A DNA stretch of 55,081 nt. It comes from Burkholderiaceae bacterium (GTDB lineage Bacteria > Pseudomonadota > Gammaproteobacteria > Burkholderiales > Burkholderiaceae_C). The notes under the pieces were generated by a model that saw only the letters and a list, made by a program, of their open reading frames with translations, was not told the DNA's origin and ran no database searches. This document shows positions 45,440 to 53,698 of the stretch, piece after piece (the first letter of the stretch is position 1; every line of letters begins with the position of its first letter). Both the position numbers and the translations under genes were made by a program. The stretch spans positions 1-55,081 of the forward strand of contig SCQQ01000058.1 in the NCBI GenBank assembly GCA_004299095.1. Reading direction: 5' to 3'.

Positions 45440-46663
45440 ATGGCAAAAGCAATTACAGACAGGCAAGCGAAGGCAATCAAGCCGGGCTGCAAGCCCGTTG
45501 CGGGTGGTGTCACCGGGCTCACGTTGCAACCATCCAGCAGGGCGGGCCGGGGCAAGTGGAACCTTCGCTTTGTTTCACCAGAAACCGGCAAGCGACGCGA
45601 TATGGGACTGGGCGTTTATCCCGATGTGCCGGTTGCCGACGCGCTGGAAAAGGCGAAAGAGGCGCGACAGGCAATAGCCGCCGGGCGTGACCCTATCGGC
45701 GAGCGCGAGCGGCGCGCGGCAGTTCCCACCTTCGAAGAGGCGGCGCGCTTTCGCTGGGAGCAACTGGTTCCGAGCTTCCGCAACGCCAAACACCGGGCGC
45801 AGTGGTTTTCTTCGCTGGCGCACGTCCTACCGGCCATTGGTGCGATTCGGGTTGACGCACTCACGCCGCAACACTTTGCCGACGCCCTGGAGCCGATATG
45901 GCTGCAAATTCCGGAGACTGCGAGCCGTGTGAAGCAACGCTGCGCCGACGTCATGGCGACGTGCTGGGCGCAGGGGCACGTAAAAGGCAACCCGCTTGAC
46001 GTAGTCGATAGGCTGCTGCCCAAGCAATCGGCGCCCGTAGATCAGCACCAACCGGCCATGCCCTGGCGCGACGTGCCCGCCTTTGTCTCTGCGCACCTGG
46101 TCCGCGCACCCATCATCGGCGCACACGCTGCGCTGCTGTTCGCAATACTCACGGCGGCACGTTCCGGCGAAGTGCGCGGCGCGACGTGGGCGGAAATCGA
46201 CTTTACCGAGCGCCTATGGACAGTTCCGGCTGAGCGCATGAAGGCGCATCGCGCCCACCGCGTACCGCTGTCCGATGAAGCCGTGAAGCTGCTAGAGGCG
46301 CAGAAAGCCGCCAGAACGCCGCCGGCGGCCGCGCTGGTGTTTCCAAGCATGAAGGGCACGCCGCTTTCCGATATGGCGCTCACGTCGATTCTGCGCAGCG
46401 CTCACGCCAAGAGCGACACGCCCGGCCGCGTGGCGACGGCGCACGGCTTCCGCGCGAGCTTCAAGAATTGGGCCACCGATTGCGGCTTTGATGGCGAGAC
46501 TTCGGAGCGGGCGCTGGCACACACGATTGCAAACAAAGTGCGCGCGGCCTACGAGCGAACGACGCAACTCGAGGCCCGGCGCGCCATGATGAACCAATGG
46601 GCTGCGCACGTCATGGGACAAGCTGCAAACGTGGTTCCGCTGCGCGGCAAGCGACGGGCATGA
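45440..46663 (+). CDS. Tyrosine integrase, P4/DUF4102 type
   Basis: A 407-residue site-specific recombinase that inserts and excises the element. The N-terminal arm-binding domain has the DUF4102 pattern (ITDRQAKAIKPGCKPV, RRDMGLGVYPDVPVADA). The catalytic residues are Arg241 (LTAARSGEVRG), His335 and Arg338 (TAHGFRASF), His361 (RALAHTI) and Tyr371 (VRAAYERT). All are present, so the enzyme may be active. It is the first gene of the element and reads into it, as in P4-like satellites and related islands. A GC hairpin follows its stop. Confidence 0.95.
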   Translation: MAKAITDRQAKAIKPGCKPVAGGVTGLTLQPSSRAGRGKWNLRFVSPETGKRRDMGLGVYPDVPVADALEKAKEARQAIAAGRDPIGERERRAAVPTFEEAARFRWEQLVPSFRNAKHRAQWFSSLAHVLPAIGAIRVDALTPQHFADALEPIWLQIPETASRVKQRCADVMATCWAQGHVKGNPLDVVDRLLPKQSAPVDQHQPAMPWRDVPAFVSAHLVRAPIIGAHAALLFAILTAARSGEVRGATWAEIDFTERLWTVPAERMKAHRAHRVPLSDEAVKLLEAQKAARTPPAAALVFPSMKGTPLSDMALTSILRSAHAKSDTPGRVATAHGFRASFKNWATDCGFDGETSERALAHTIANKVRAAYERTTQLEARRAMMNQWAAHVMGQAANVVPLRGKRRA

Positions 46664-46673
46664 ATACCGGCAC

Positions 46674-46697
46674 GCCCCGCACCGGTCCTTGCGGGGC
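46674..46697. repeat. GC-rich hairpin after the integrase
   Basis: GCCCCGC (46674-46680) and GCGGGGC (46691-46697) form a perfect 7-bp stem with a 10-base loop, 10 bases after the integrase stop. There is no T-run, so it is a weak or Rho-dependent stop at best, separating the integrase from the cargo genes. Confidence 0.5.
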
Positions 46698-46763
46698 AAA
46701 GGCGACGGCCAAGGCGTAGAAGCGCCCCGACCGTCTGACCATCATCAAAACGGGAGTTTGAAA

Positions 46764-47261
46764 ATGGCTGAAGAGACTGTAACCGCTGAACAGAGCGTCG
46801 CATTGGCGGGGACCAACGTGCCGCTAGGGAAGGGCGCAGCTGAAATCGTGATGCGCCAGTGCCTGAGCTCCATAGCGCAGACGGTCGACTCGTTGATTGC
46901 CGAGTACGAACGAAACAATGACCCGGATGCCCCGTTCGAGGAACAGGACGCAAACGACGATGCGATTAATGCGCTGCTGCTGGTGCACGATGAAATCAGG
47001 CGTGCCGCCGCGTCCGATACCGCTATGGATCGAATCGTCGAGACCTGGTGGCGCATCCGTAGCGTGGTGGGCATGGTAGCGGCCACACACCCGGACGCCA
47101 GCAAGAGCGCCGGATACATAACCGAGGCGCTGCTGCGCGAGTTGCGGACCTATCCGGGTTTATGGTCGCACGTTGAATGGCGTGGAGAACACCTGGAGGC
47201 GCAAGTCGAGCGGGCAGTGGTCAGCGGCAGTGCGCTTGTTGGCACCGTGGCGCAACAGTAG
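46764..47261 (+). CDS. Hypothetical protein, element cargo (165 aa)
   Basis: The ATG at 46764 is preceded by GGGAG. The protein is acidic and mostly helical, beginning MAEETVTAEQSVALAG, with a central segment AEYERNNDPDAPFEEQDAND and WWRIRSVVGMVAATHPDASK. No signal peptide, membrane segment or known motif is visible. It is the first of three unknown genes lying between integrase and AlpA-like regulator, the position where P4-like elements carry variable cargo. It is followed 9 bases later by the next gene, so the pair is cotranscribed. Function unknown. Confidence 0.7.
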   Translation: MAEETVTAEQSVALAGTNVPLGKGAAEIVMRQCLSSIAQTVDSLIAEYERNNDPDAPFEEQDANDDAINALLLVHDEIRRAAASDTAMDRIVETWWRIRSVVGMVAATHPDASKSAGYITEALLRELRTYPGLWSHVEWRGEHLEAQVERAVVSGSALVGTVAQQ

Positions 47262-47270
47262 GAGGCAACC

Positions 47271-47576
47271 ATGCAAGAGCAAACACCGGCAAGCAACACG
47301 CCGCCGACCGCCGATATTCCGTTTGACCGTGAAAGTACGGCACGTGAGGCGCGCGACTTAACCGACCTTGTGCAGTGGATATGCGAGGCGCGCGACTTGA
47401 TAGACAGCATTCGTCAGGTTGCGGAGGTCTCCCCGCACGACGTGGGCGCTGGGCTGGATGCTTGGGATATTCCCATTAATTCGCCCGAATGGAACCCCAG
47501 GAGTGACGGCGGCCCGGCCAGTGGCCTGACGTGGCTACTGATGCACCAATGGCACTTAATCAAGTCGCTGGAATGA
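47271..47576 (+). CDS. Hypothetical protein, element cargo (101 aa)
   Basis: A 101-residue acidic protein with a strong AGGAGG site before its ATG. After a disordered start (EQTPASNTPPTADIPFDRE) it has a helical region AREARDLTDLVQWICEARDLIDSIRQ and a Trp-rich end. The helical region loosely resembles part of the preceding protein in composition, but I do not recognise a family. Short spacing links it to the 165-residue protein, so they may form a complex. Confidence 0.65.
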   Translation: MQEQTPASNTPPTADIPFDRESTAREARDLTDLVQWICEARDLIDSIRQVAEVSPHDVGAGLDAWDIPINSPEWNPRSDGGPASGLTWLLMHQWHLIKSLE

Positions 47577-47686
47577 CGGCGCGCGCTTGATTCAGATTCG
47601 CCAGCGCCTAGGGTAGCTCCCGAAAAGCCGCAAGCCCAGCGGCCCGGCGTTGGCTCCTTTCGCGTGGGCGGTGTTGAGGCGACGCT

Positions 47687-48316
47687 ATGGAAGATTTATC
47701 AGCTTGGGATTTTGCAGAAAACTTTTCGGGTGAAGAAGCTGCCGCCTTGATACTGGGCTTGCAACCTACCGGCCTTGCGCACAAGGGGCAAATCCAAGTT
47801 GTTTTACGCCGGATGGTGGATGATTATCATCGGGCTGTAGACTGCTTTCGCTACTACGGTTACGCGGCACCCGCCAAGCAAGCCCCAACCAACCTACTGA
47901 GTTACATGCTTGACGGCTGTATGACCTTTGCCATGGGTGACGCAAAAGCGGACGCCCAACTCTTGGAAACGCGGGGTTTCGAGGGGCAACGATTCGAGAG
48001 AGAGGAACTCACGCGTTGGTTATCGGCAATCGGTATGGCGTCACGTTATGCGTTCGACCGACCAACCGAGGCCAATGTAAAAACTCGGCCGAGTCCCTGG
48101 CCTTGGGGCGACTATGAAACGGGATTGCTGCGACACCTAGCTGCTGCCGCTGAGCGGTTTTGGATGGCGTATGACCCGGAAGATCCAGCTACGGCGAAAA
48201 CGAATGAAATCGTTGCCGAATGGCTGGAATCGCGAGGCGTTGCGAAGCGCGTAGCCGAAGTGATGGCGCAAATCCTTCGGGCTGACGGCTTGCGTACTGG
48301 CCCGCGTCTGGGCTAA
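47687..48316 (+). CDS. Hypothetical protein, AT-richer element cargo (209 aa)
   Basis: A 209-residue soluble protein. The N-terminus SAWDFAENFSGEEAAALILG is of a kind seen in unknown proteins next to integrases in many proteobacterial islands. A central region (LLSYMLDGCMTFAMGDAKADAQLL) and a charged C-terminal helix follow. By eye its third codon positions contain many more A and T than the surrounding genes, so it was probably gained separately. It has its own 110-base upstream gap. A phage-defence or replication-control role is possible from position only. Confidence 0.72.
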   Translation: MEDLSAWDFAENFSGEEAAALILGLQPTGLAHKGQIQVVLRRMVDDYHRAVDCFRYYGYAAPAKQAPTNLLSYMLDGCMTFAMGDAKADAQLLETRGFEGQRFEREELTRWLSAIGMASRYAFDRPTEANVKTRPSPWPWGDYETGLLRHLAAAAERFWMAYDPEDPATAKTNEIVAEWLESRGVAKRVAEVMAQILRADGLRTGPRLG

Positions 48317-48534
48317 TCATCCGCGCCCAGCAAACCCAGCACCGGCGCGGCTTCCGATGGTTATCCGCGCCCGTTCGCGCATCCGTGGCGCGATTGTCTG
48401 CGCCTATTTTTTCGACGCAACCATCCATAGCCTAAGCATCAAGCCGATTCAGCGCGGCTTGCGACGTAATCGGGGCATTTATTCGGCCTTGTCCACGGTT
48501 GCGCCAGCACCGCGCATTTTGGGAACTTGATGCT
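48317..48534. other. Gap upstream of the AlpA-like operon
   Basis: Two hundred and eighteen bases without a supportable gene. It should carry the promoter of the long overlapping operon that starts at 48535. I see a T6 run near 48411 but no stem convincing enough to call a terminator. Confidence 0.4.
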
Positions 48535-48762
48535 ATGAATGCTGCTGCAATCGAGCCGCGAACCGTTGCGGGTTTCATCCCGCTTCGGGGAGTGTGCAAC
48601 ACCACCACCAAGAGCAAGCCGACGATTTATCGCTGGGTGCGGGAGGGGATATTTCCGGCGCCCGTGAAGATTGGGCCGAACTCCGTTGCGTGGCGAACCG
48701 AAGACGTCCAAGCGTGGGCGCGTGATCCGCAGGCATGGCGGGAAGCGAGGGCCGCCCAATGA
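48535..48762 (+). CDS. AlpA-like DNA-binding regulator / excisionase
   Basis: A 75-residue protein with a MerR-like winged helix. The recognition pattern KSKPTIYRWVREGIFPAPVK followed by NSVAWRTEDVQAWARDP is the AlpA signature. In P4-like elements AlpA family proteins activate or act as directionality factors for the integrase. ATG 48535 was chosen; the frame is open from 48499. Its stop overlaps the next start as ATGA, beginning the chain of overlapping genes. Confidence 0.88.
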   Translation: MNAAAIEPRTVAGFIPLRGVCNTTTKSKPTIYRWVREGIFPAPVKIGPNSVAWRTEDVQAWARDPQAWREARAAQ

Positions 48763-48968
48763 CTGAGCGTTTCGCGCAAGACCACGTGCAAGGCGCCGCT
48801 GATGCGTTCCGCGCGGCAATAGCCGTTATCGCGTTATTCCGCCGCAATGCCGACCCCGCCACGGACTGGCCGGACGGTTTCGAGTTCACGCTGAAGACGC
48901 TCGACCAGTGCATGGAAGTTGCTTCCTACCACTTGGAACAAGCGCTCACAGAGAGGCCGATTCAATGA
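48759..48968 (+). CDS. Small hypothetical protein (69 aa)
   Basis: A 69-residue helical, acidic protein (MTERFAQDHVQGAADAFRAA ... HLEQALTERPIQ). Both ends overlap neighbours by exactly 4 bases, which supports the frame and start. No motif is recognised; a role in replication control or early element functions is inferred only from the operon. Confidence 0.7.
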   Translation: MTERFAQDHVQGAADAFRAAIAVIALFRRNADPATDWPDGFEFTLKTLDQCMEVASYHLEQALTERPIQ

Positions 48969-49297
48969 CCGGCCAAAGAAAAAGCGCCGCCGGCTGGGAA
49001 CCGGAAGGCGCTCTTCAAACTAACGTGCACGCCGATTCTACCTTGAAGAGCCCCAAGCAGGCGCGCGTTCTGGCTGCGCTTGCGTGGCGGCCAATCACCC
49101 GCAAGGAATGCGATGCCATAGCGCGCGCATCCAACGGCCCCGACGTGGTATTCAAGCTGCGCGGGCACGGCTGGCGCGTCGAAACCGAGCTTGTGGACTG
49201 CCGGGACTTTGACGGCCGTCAAAGTCGCTACGCACGGTATTGGCTGCACGATGCGGACAAGCCCCGCGTCCGCGCGCTGTTGCGGGAGGTGGAATGA
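48965..49297 (+). CDS. Small winged-helix-like protein (110 aa)
   Basis: After a disordered start, residues about 25-75 (SPKQARVLAALAWRPITRKECDAIARASNGPDVVFKLR) look like a winged-helix fold of the type found in prophage replication operons, ending GHGWRVETELVDCRDFDGRQ. The match is by pattern and not certain. Start and stop both overlap neighbours by 4 bases. It probably binds DNA and may help the adjacent primase. Confidence 0.68.
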   Translation: MTGQRKSAAGWEPEGALQTNVHADSTLKSPKQARVLAALAWRPITRKECDAIARASNGPDVVFKLRGHGWRVETELVDCRDFDGRQSRYARYWLHDADKPRVRALLREVE

Positions 49298-49560
49298 AAG
49301 ACACCGACGCCGTAGCCGCCGCCGCAATCGAGTGGAACCACACCCGACTGCGCCGCATCGCGGCAGCAAAGCGGGTGCCCGACGGCCTGTTCCACCCGGA
49401 CTACAACCGCGCCACGGCGGCGCGCGCATGGGCTTTGAAGGAAGAGGCCCGCGCCCTGGCCAAGCTGCGCAAGGCGTGCGCCGCCGCTGATCCGGCGCCG
49501 TTCACGATAGAAGCGGAGCTGGTGCCCCAGCGAGCCATCGGCTGGGAGGTGCACCCATGA
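49294..49560 (+). CDS. Small hypothetical protein (88 aa)
   Basis: An 88-residue helical protein rich in Ala and Arg (AAAAIEWNHTRLRRIAAAKR, then ALKEEARALAKLRKACAAAD). No domain is recognised. The GGGAGG sequence before its ATG and the exact 4-base overlaps with both neighbours support it as real. It stands directly before the primase-helicase. Confidence 0.7.
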   Translation: MKDTDAVAAAAIEWNHTRLRRIAAAKRVPDGLFHPDYNRATAARAWALKEEARALAKLRKACAAADPAPFTIEAELVPQRAIGWEVHP

Positions 49561-51764
49561 GCGGCCTGGACCGCGCGCACGCCGCGCTGCAAACCATCCC
49601 GGCCGACTTGCCGCGTGAAGATTGGGTAAGGGTTGGCATGGCCGCCCAGGCTGCAGGGCTTGAGTTCAAGGACTTTGACGATTGGAGCGCAGCAGCCGGC
49701 AGCTATGACGCTCGCGCCGCCCGCGACACGTGGCGCAGCTTCAGGCCCGACAAGGGCATCGGGCCCGGCACGCTCTACCGGCTGGCGGTCGAGCATGGTT
49801 GGAAAGCCGATGCGCCCCAAGCCCCGGCATATCCCCGCAGTACCCGAACGGAACCACGGGAGCCGAAACCACGCCCCGGCATGGCCCCTGCTGACGTGTG
49901 GGCGCGCTGCACACCAGCCACGAATACACACGGCTACATCGAAAAGAAGCGGGCCGCTGGCGTTCCGTTGGACGGCTTGCGGGCAGTGCCTGCGGGTGAC
50001 GTGCTGCGCATCGCTGGGCAGGCCGTGGCGGGCTTCCTGGCCGTCCCTGCGTACTCCGGCGGCGCGCTGCAATCGATCCAGTTCATCCCGCCAGAGGGCA
50101 AGAAACTCAACCTGCCCCGCGCGTCGATGGCGGGCGCATCGTTCACCGTGGGCGAGCCAGAGGCCGGCGCCCCGCTGTACCTGGTGGAAGGCATCGGGCA
50201 GGCGTGGGCAGTCTGGCAAGCAACCGGCCGCGCCGCCGTGGTGTGTTTCGGCTGGGGCAACGTAGGCACCATCGCCCGGCAATTGCGTCAGAAGGACGGA
50301 GCCGGCCGCCTGGTGCTGGTGCCCGACGCCGGCAAGGAGGCACAAGCGGAGCGCATCGCGCAAGAACTCGGCATCGCGACGGTTTCCATGCCAAAGGGTA
50401 GCCCCGCGAATTTCGACGCATGGGACTTGAAAGAGCGTGACGGCCCGGATGCGTTGGCCGCGCTGCTGGGTCAAGCCCAAGGCCCCAGGCCGCTTCTGGT
50501 GCCCGTATCCGTTGCGGACGTACTCACGCACCCAAGCCCGCCGCCGCGCTTCGTGTGGGACGGCTACGCGCCCCGTGGCGTGGTGACCTCACTCGGGGCA
50601 CATGGCGGCGTGGGCAAGTCGACGGTTGCGCTCATGCTGGCCGTGGCCGTAGCAACGGGTCGCCCGCTCTTTGGCGTGGCCACCGAGCGTTGCAATGTGC
50701 TGTTTGCGAGCTTCGAAGACTCGGGTGACGTGGTGCGCCACCGGCTCGGTTTCATTTGCAGGCAGTGGGAGATAGATCCGGCTGCGCTCTGCGCGCTGAG
50801 CATCGTTGACGGCACGGCCAATCCCGAACTGTTCACCGCCGAGCGGCGCGACGCGGGCGACGTGACGGCAAGCTACATCGAGCTGCGCAAGCTGGCCCGG
50901 GGCGCTGGCCTGGTGGTGGTCGACAACGCTTCGGACGCCTACGGGGCCGATGAAATCCAGCGCAGGCAGGTACGCGCGTTCATTCGCACGCTCACTGACA
51001 TCGCGAAGGAAAACGCCGCCGCCGTGCTGTTGCTTGCCCACGTGGACAAGAACACCAGCAAGCAACGCAAGGCAGAGGGTGGCGAGGGCTACTCGGGTTC
51101 GACTGCTTGGAACAACAGCGTGCGCAGTCGCTTGTTCATGACGCGCGACGAATCGGGCACGCTCACGCTGGAGCATCAGAAGAGCAATTTCGGCCCCATG
51201 CGCGAGCCGCTGGCGCTGGAATGGCCGCAGAACGAGCTTCCGCAAGTGTTGGAGTCGTTATCGCCCGTGGTGCAGGGCATCAGCGACAAGAACGATACGC
51301 GGGCGCTGCTGAAGCTGATCCATGAATTCAGCGAGCGGGGCGAATGGGTATCGAGCGGCACCACCGGCACGGCCAATGCAGCGCACTTGCTGGGCAAGGA
51401 ACCGAGCTACCCCAGGCGCAAGCCCGCCGAGACGTTCACGCTGCTGCGCAATGCCGAACGCAGCGGCTACGTGCAGCGCACCGAACACCGCACCAAACAA
51501 CGCAGGTTTCGGGAAGTTTGGCAACTCACGCCAGAGGGGGAAAACTTCGCCGGAATTCCGAGTGCGCCTATTGCGCCCATTGCGCGCCAATTGGTAACTA
51601 GCGCAACCGGCGCAGAGGGGGCGCGGGGTGCGCCCCTTTATTGCGCAGGGGGTATGGGGGAAAGAGCGCGCGCATCAAGTGGCGCGGGAAGTGGCGCACA
51701 AGGGGTGGCCGCTCACCCTGGTGCGGCTTTGGTAACTGGCGCACTTCTGGAGGCCGTCCCATGA
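49557..51764 (+). CDS. Primase-helicase: PriCT-2, Toprim and RepA-like ATPase
   Basis: A 735-residue replication protein. Residues 1-85 form a PriCT_2-like domain (PREDWVRVGMAAQAAGLEFK, GIGPGTLYRLAVEHGW). Residues about 120-305 hold a Toprim-type primase with Glu211 (YLVEGIGQAW), Asp257 (LVLVPDAGKE) and Asp287/Asp290 (NFDAWDL). Residues about 335-560 are a RecA-fold RepA-like helicase with Walker A GAHGGVGKST near 347-356, Walker B LVVVDNASDAYG and the VLLLAHVDKNTSK sensor. The C-terminal part resembles a winged helix followed by a low-complexity tail. It should start element DNA replication. The next gene overlaps it by 4 bases. Confidence 0.88.
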   Translation: MSGLDRAHAALQTIPADLPREDWVRVGMAAQAAGLEFKDFDDWSAAAGSYDARAARDTWRSFRPDKGIGPGTLYRLAVEHGWKADAPQAPAYPRSTRTEPREPKPRPGMAPADVWARCTPATNTHGYIEKKRAAGVPLDGLRAVPAGDVLRIAGQAVAGFLAVPAYSGGALQSIQFIPPEGKKLNLPRASMAGASFTVGEPEAGAPLYLVEGIGQAWAVWQATGRAAVVCFGWGNVGTIARQLRQKDGAGRLVLVPDAGKEAQAERIAQELGIATVSMPKGSPANFDAWDLKERDGPDALAALLGQAQGPRPLLVPVSVADVLTHPSPPPRFVWDGYAPRGVVTSLGAHGGVGKSTVALMLAVAVATGRPLFGVATERCNVLFASFEDSGDVVRHRLGFICRQWEIDPAALCALSIVDGTANPELFTAERRDAGDVTASYIELRKLARGAGLVVVDNASDAYGADEIQRRQVRAFIRTLTDIAKENAAAVLLLAHVDKNTSKQRKAEGGEGYSGSTAWNNSVRSRLFMTRDESGTLTLEHQKSNFGPMREPLALEWPQNELPQVLESLSPVVQGISDKNDTRALLKLIHEFSERGEWVSSGTTGTANAAHLLGKEPSYPRRKPAETFTLLRNAERSGYVQRTEHRTKQRRFREVWQLTPEGENFAGIPSAPIAPIARQLVTSATGAEGARGAPLYCAGGMGERARASSGAGSGAQGVAAHPGAALVTGALLEAVP

Positions 51765-52105
51765 TCGACGCACTCATCGCGGGCAAGCTCTACGCCCGGC
51801 CCCAGCCGCACACCGCCAAGAACGGCAATACCTTTGCAACGGCCAAGCTACGCGCCGCCATCGGCGAAGAGGCGCTGTTCGTCAACGTCATCGCCTTCGA
51901 AACCGGGGCAGTGGCTGCGCTGCTCGCATTGGACGCGGGCGACTCGGTAGCCGTCACCGGCAACCTGACGCCCAAGGTGTGGACCGCCAAGGACGGCCCG
52001 GCCCGGCCCGCCCTGGACGTGGTGGCCGCCCAGGTACTGACGCCGTACCACGTCACCCGCAAACGCGCCGCCGTGGGCGCTTCCACACGGCACCCCGAAG
52101 ACTAA
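51761..52105 (+). CDS. Single-stranded DNA-binding-like protein (OB fold)
   Basis: A 114-residue protein with the OB-fold pattern of phage SSBs: MIDALIAGKLYARPQPHTAK, then TFATAKLRAAIGEEALFVNVIAFE, then ALDAGDSVAVTGNLTPKVW and ALDVVAAQVLTPY. The acidic tail of housekeeping SSB is missing, as is common in element-coded versions. Its start overlaps the primase-helicase stop by 4 bases, and both would work at the element's fork. Here the chain of 4-base overlaps ends. Confidence 0.8.
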   Translation: MIDALIAGKLYARPQPHTAKNGNTFATAKLRAAIGEEALFVNVIAFETGAVAALLALDAGDSVAVTGNLTPKVWTAKDGPARPALDVVAAQVLTPYHVTRKRAAVGASTRHPED

Positions 52106-52116
52106 AGGAATTCGCC

Positions 52117-52980
52117 ATGCAGACATTCACCGAACGATCAATCGACGTCACCATCAATTGGGGCAAGGGCGACTATGGCGCCGAGCCCGGCCCCGACATC
52201 CTGCTGACCGGTCATCGTGTCCTGGCGCAAGTCGTTTACATCAATGGCGCACAGCAAGCGAGTGCCGACCTGCGCATCTATGGCATGACGTTGAACGAAA
52301 TCAACGAGTGCACCGGCACGAAGGTAAACGCCTACGCCGTCACGGGTAGCCGCATCCGTGTATCGGCCAGCACGGCCAAAGGCTCCAAGGCACAGATTTA
52401 CGACGGGCAAATCCTGCGCAGCTTTGGCGAATTCAACTCGCAGCCCGAGCCCTGCCTGCTGGTGTATGCCCAAGGCGCTGTGCTCGGCGCTGCCAAGCCC
52501 GTGGCCGCTCGCAGCTACGTCGGCGCGACGGACGCCGCTACGGTCTGCGCAGACATTGCCAAGAGCATGAATCTGGCCTTTGAAAACGACGGGGTTTCCG
52601 TGATCCTAGACAACCCCTATTTCTCCGGCACCGACTACACGCAACTGGTGGCCTGCACGGACGCGGCGAACATTGATTTTGCGGTCGACCGTGGCGTGCT
52701 GGCCATCTGGCCCAAGGGCAAGGCACGTAAAGCCGAGGTGCCGGTCATTGTGTCGCCGCAGACCGGCATGGTCGGCTACCCCGACATTGGCTCAGACCGG
52801 ATATACCTGCGCACGCTCATGAATCCCGACCTGGCCATCGGCAGATTGATTCGCGTGCAAAGCGACCTGATGCCCGCGTGCGGCGATTGGAAGGTCGTGA
52901 GCGCAATCCACAACGTCGAAAGCGAGCTGCCCGGCGGCGCATGGTTCACCGAAGTGCAGGCCGTAAAGGAGGTTGCGTAA
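52117..52980 (+). CDS. Phage baseplate hub-like protein
   Basis: A 287-residue protein resembling contractile-tail hub proteins (gp27/gpD/Mu P class). The N-terminal beta-rich region (SIDVTINWGKGDYG, LADLRIYGMTLNEINECT) and the module with AAKPVAARSYVGATDAATVC, CADIAKSMNLAFENDGV and VVSAIHNVESELPGGAWFTEVQAV fit the hub pattern. The ATG at 52117 has AAAGGAA before it. Its stop overlaps the spike gene by one base (TAATG). Sheath, tube, wedge and capsid genes are not next to it. Family assignment by eye is moderate. Confidence 0.72.
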   Translation: MQTFTERSIDVTINWGKGDYGAEPGPDILLTGHRVLAQVVYINGAQQASADLRIYGMTLNEINECTGTKVNAYAVTGSRIRVSASTAKGSKAQIYDGQILRSFGEFNSQPEPCLLVYAQGAVLGAAKPVAARSYVGATDAATVCADIAKSMNLAFENDGVSVILDNPYFSGTDYTQLVACTDAANIDFAVDRGVLAIWPKGKARKAEVPVIVSPQTGMVGYPDIGSDRIYLRTLMNPDLAIGRLIRVQSDLMPACGDWKVVSAIHNVESELPGGAWFTEVQAVKEVA

Positions 52981-53678
52981 TGAGCGTCCAAACCTTCCCC
53001 ACATTCGACGAACCGGCCACCGGCCTTGGCGAATACAGCAGGCTGCGCTTTGTGGTGCAACAGATTTTGTCCACGGTAGCCGGGGCCACCCTGGTGCGTG
53101 TGGTCGCTGTAACCAACTCGGGCGGCCTATCGCCCGTGGGCTTCATCGATGCGCAGCCCATGGTGAACCAGACGGACGCAGCGGGCCACGTGATGCCGCA
53201 TGGCGTGTTGCACAAGCTGCCCTACTTCCGGTTGCAAGGGGGTGCCAATGCCGTGATCCTCGACCCGCAACCGGGCGACATTGGGATCGCGGTCTTCGCG
53301 AGCCGTGACCTGTCCAAAGTGAAGGCCACCAAGAGCCAGAACGCACCGGGATCGAGCCGCATGTTCAGCATGTCGGACGGCCTCTACATCGGCGGGGTTT
53401 TGAACGGCACGCCGAGCCAGTACGTGCAGTTCAGCGCGGGCGGAATCACGCTCACGTCACCGGCGGTCATCACGCTGAACGCGCCCGAGTGCACCATCAA
53501 CGCGAACACCACCGTCAACGGCACTTTCTCGCAAGGCATGGGCGCTGCCGGGGGCGCAGCAACGATGCTCGGACCAGTCACCGTCACGGGCGACGTCACG
53601 GCGGGCGGCAAGTCGCTTACCACGCACGTTCATTCCGGCGTGCAGCCGGGCAGCGGCAACAGTGGGGGGCCGGTCTGA
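52980..53678 (+). CDS. Phage spike / baseplate assembly protein, Gp138-type
   Basis: A 232-residue protein. The N-terminal OB-like part has the Gp138 pattern (VNQTDAAGHVMPHGVLHKLP, FRLQGGANAVILDPQPGDIG, FASRDLSKVKATK). Repeating short beta segments follow (SPAVITLNAPECTINANTTVNG, GPVTVTGDVTAGGKSL), as in triangular spike shafts. The end HVHSGVQPGSGNSGGP has the HxHxG apex motif that binds iron in membrane-piercing tips. Start at 52980 shares a base with the hub stop, so hub and spike are made together. Membrane-piercing activity is inferred. Confidence 0.82.
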   Translation: MSVQTFPTFDEPATGLGEYSRLRFVVQQILSTVAGATLVRVVAVTNSGGLSPVGFIDAQPMVNQTDAAGHVMPHGVLHKLPYFRLQGGANAVILDPQPGDIGIAVFASRDLSKVKATKSQNAPGSSRMFSMSDGLYIGGVLNGTPSQYVQFSAGGITLTSPAVITLNAPECTINANTTVNGTFSQGMGAAGGAATMLGPVTVTGDVTAGGKSLTTHVHSGVQPGSGNSGGPV

Positions 53679-53698
53679 TCTATCAGCAGGGAAACACC

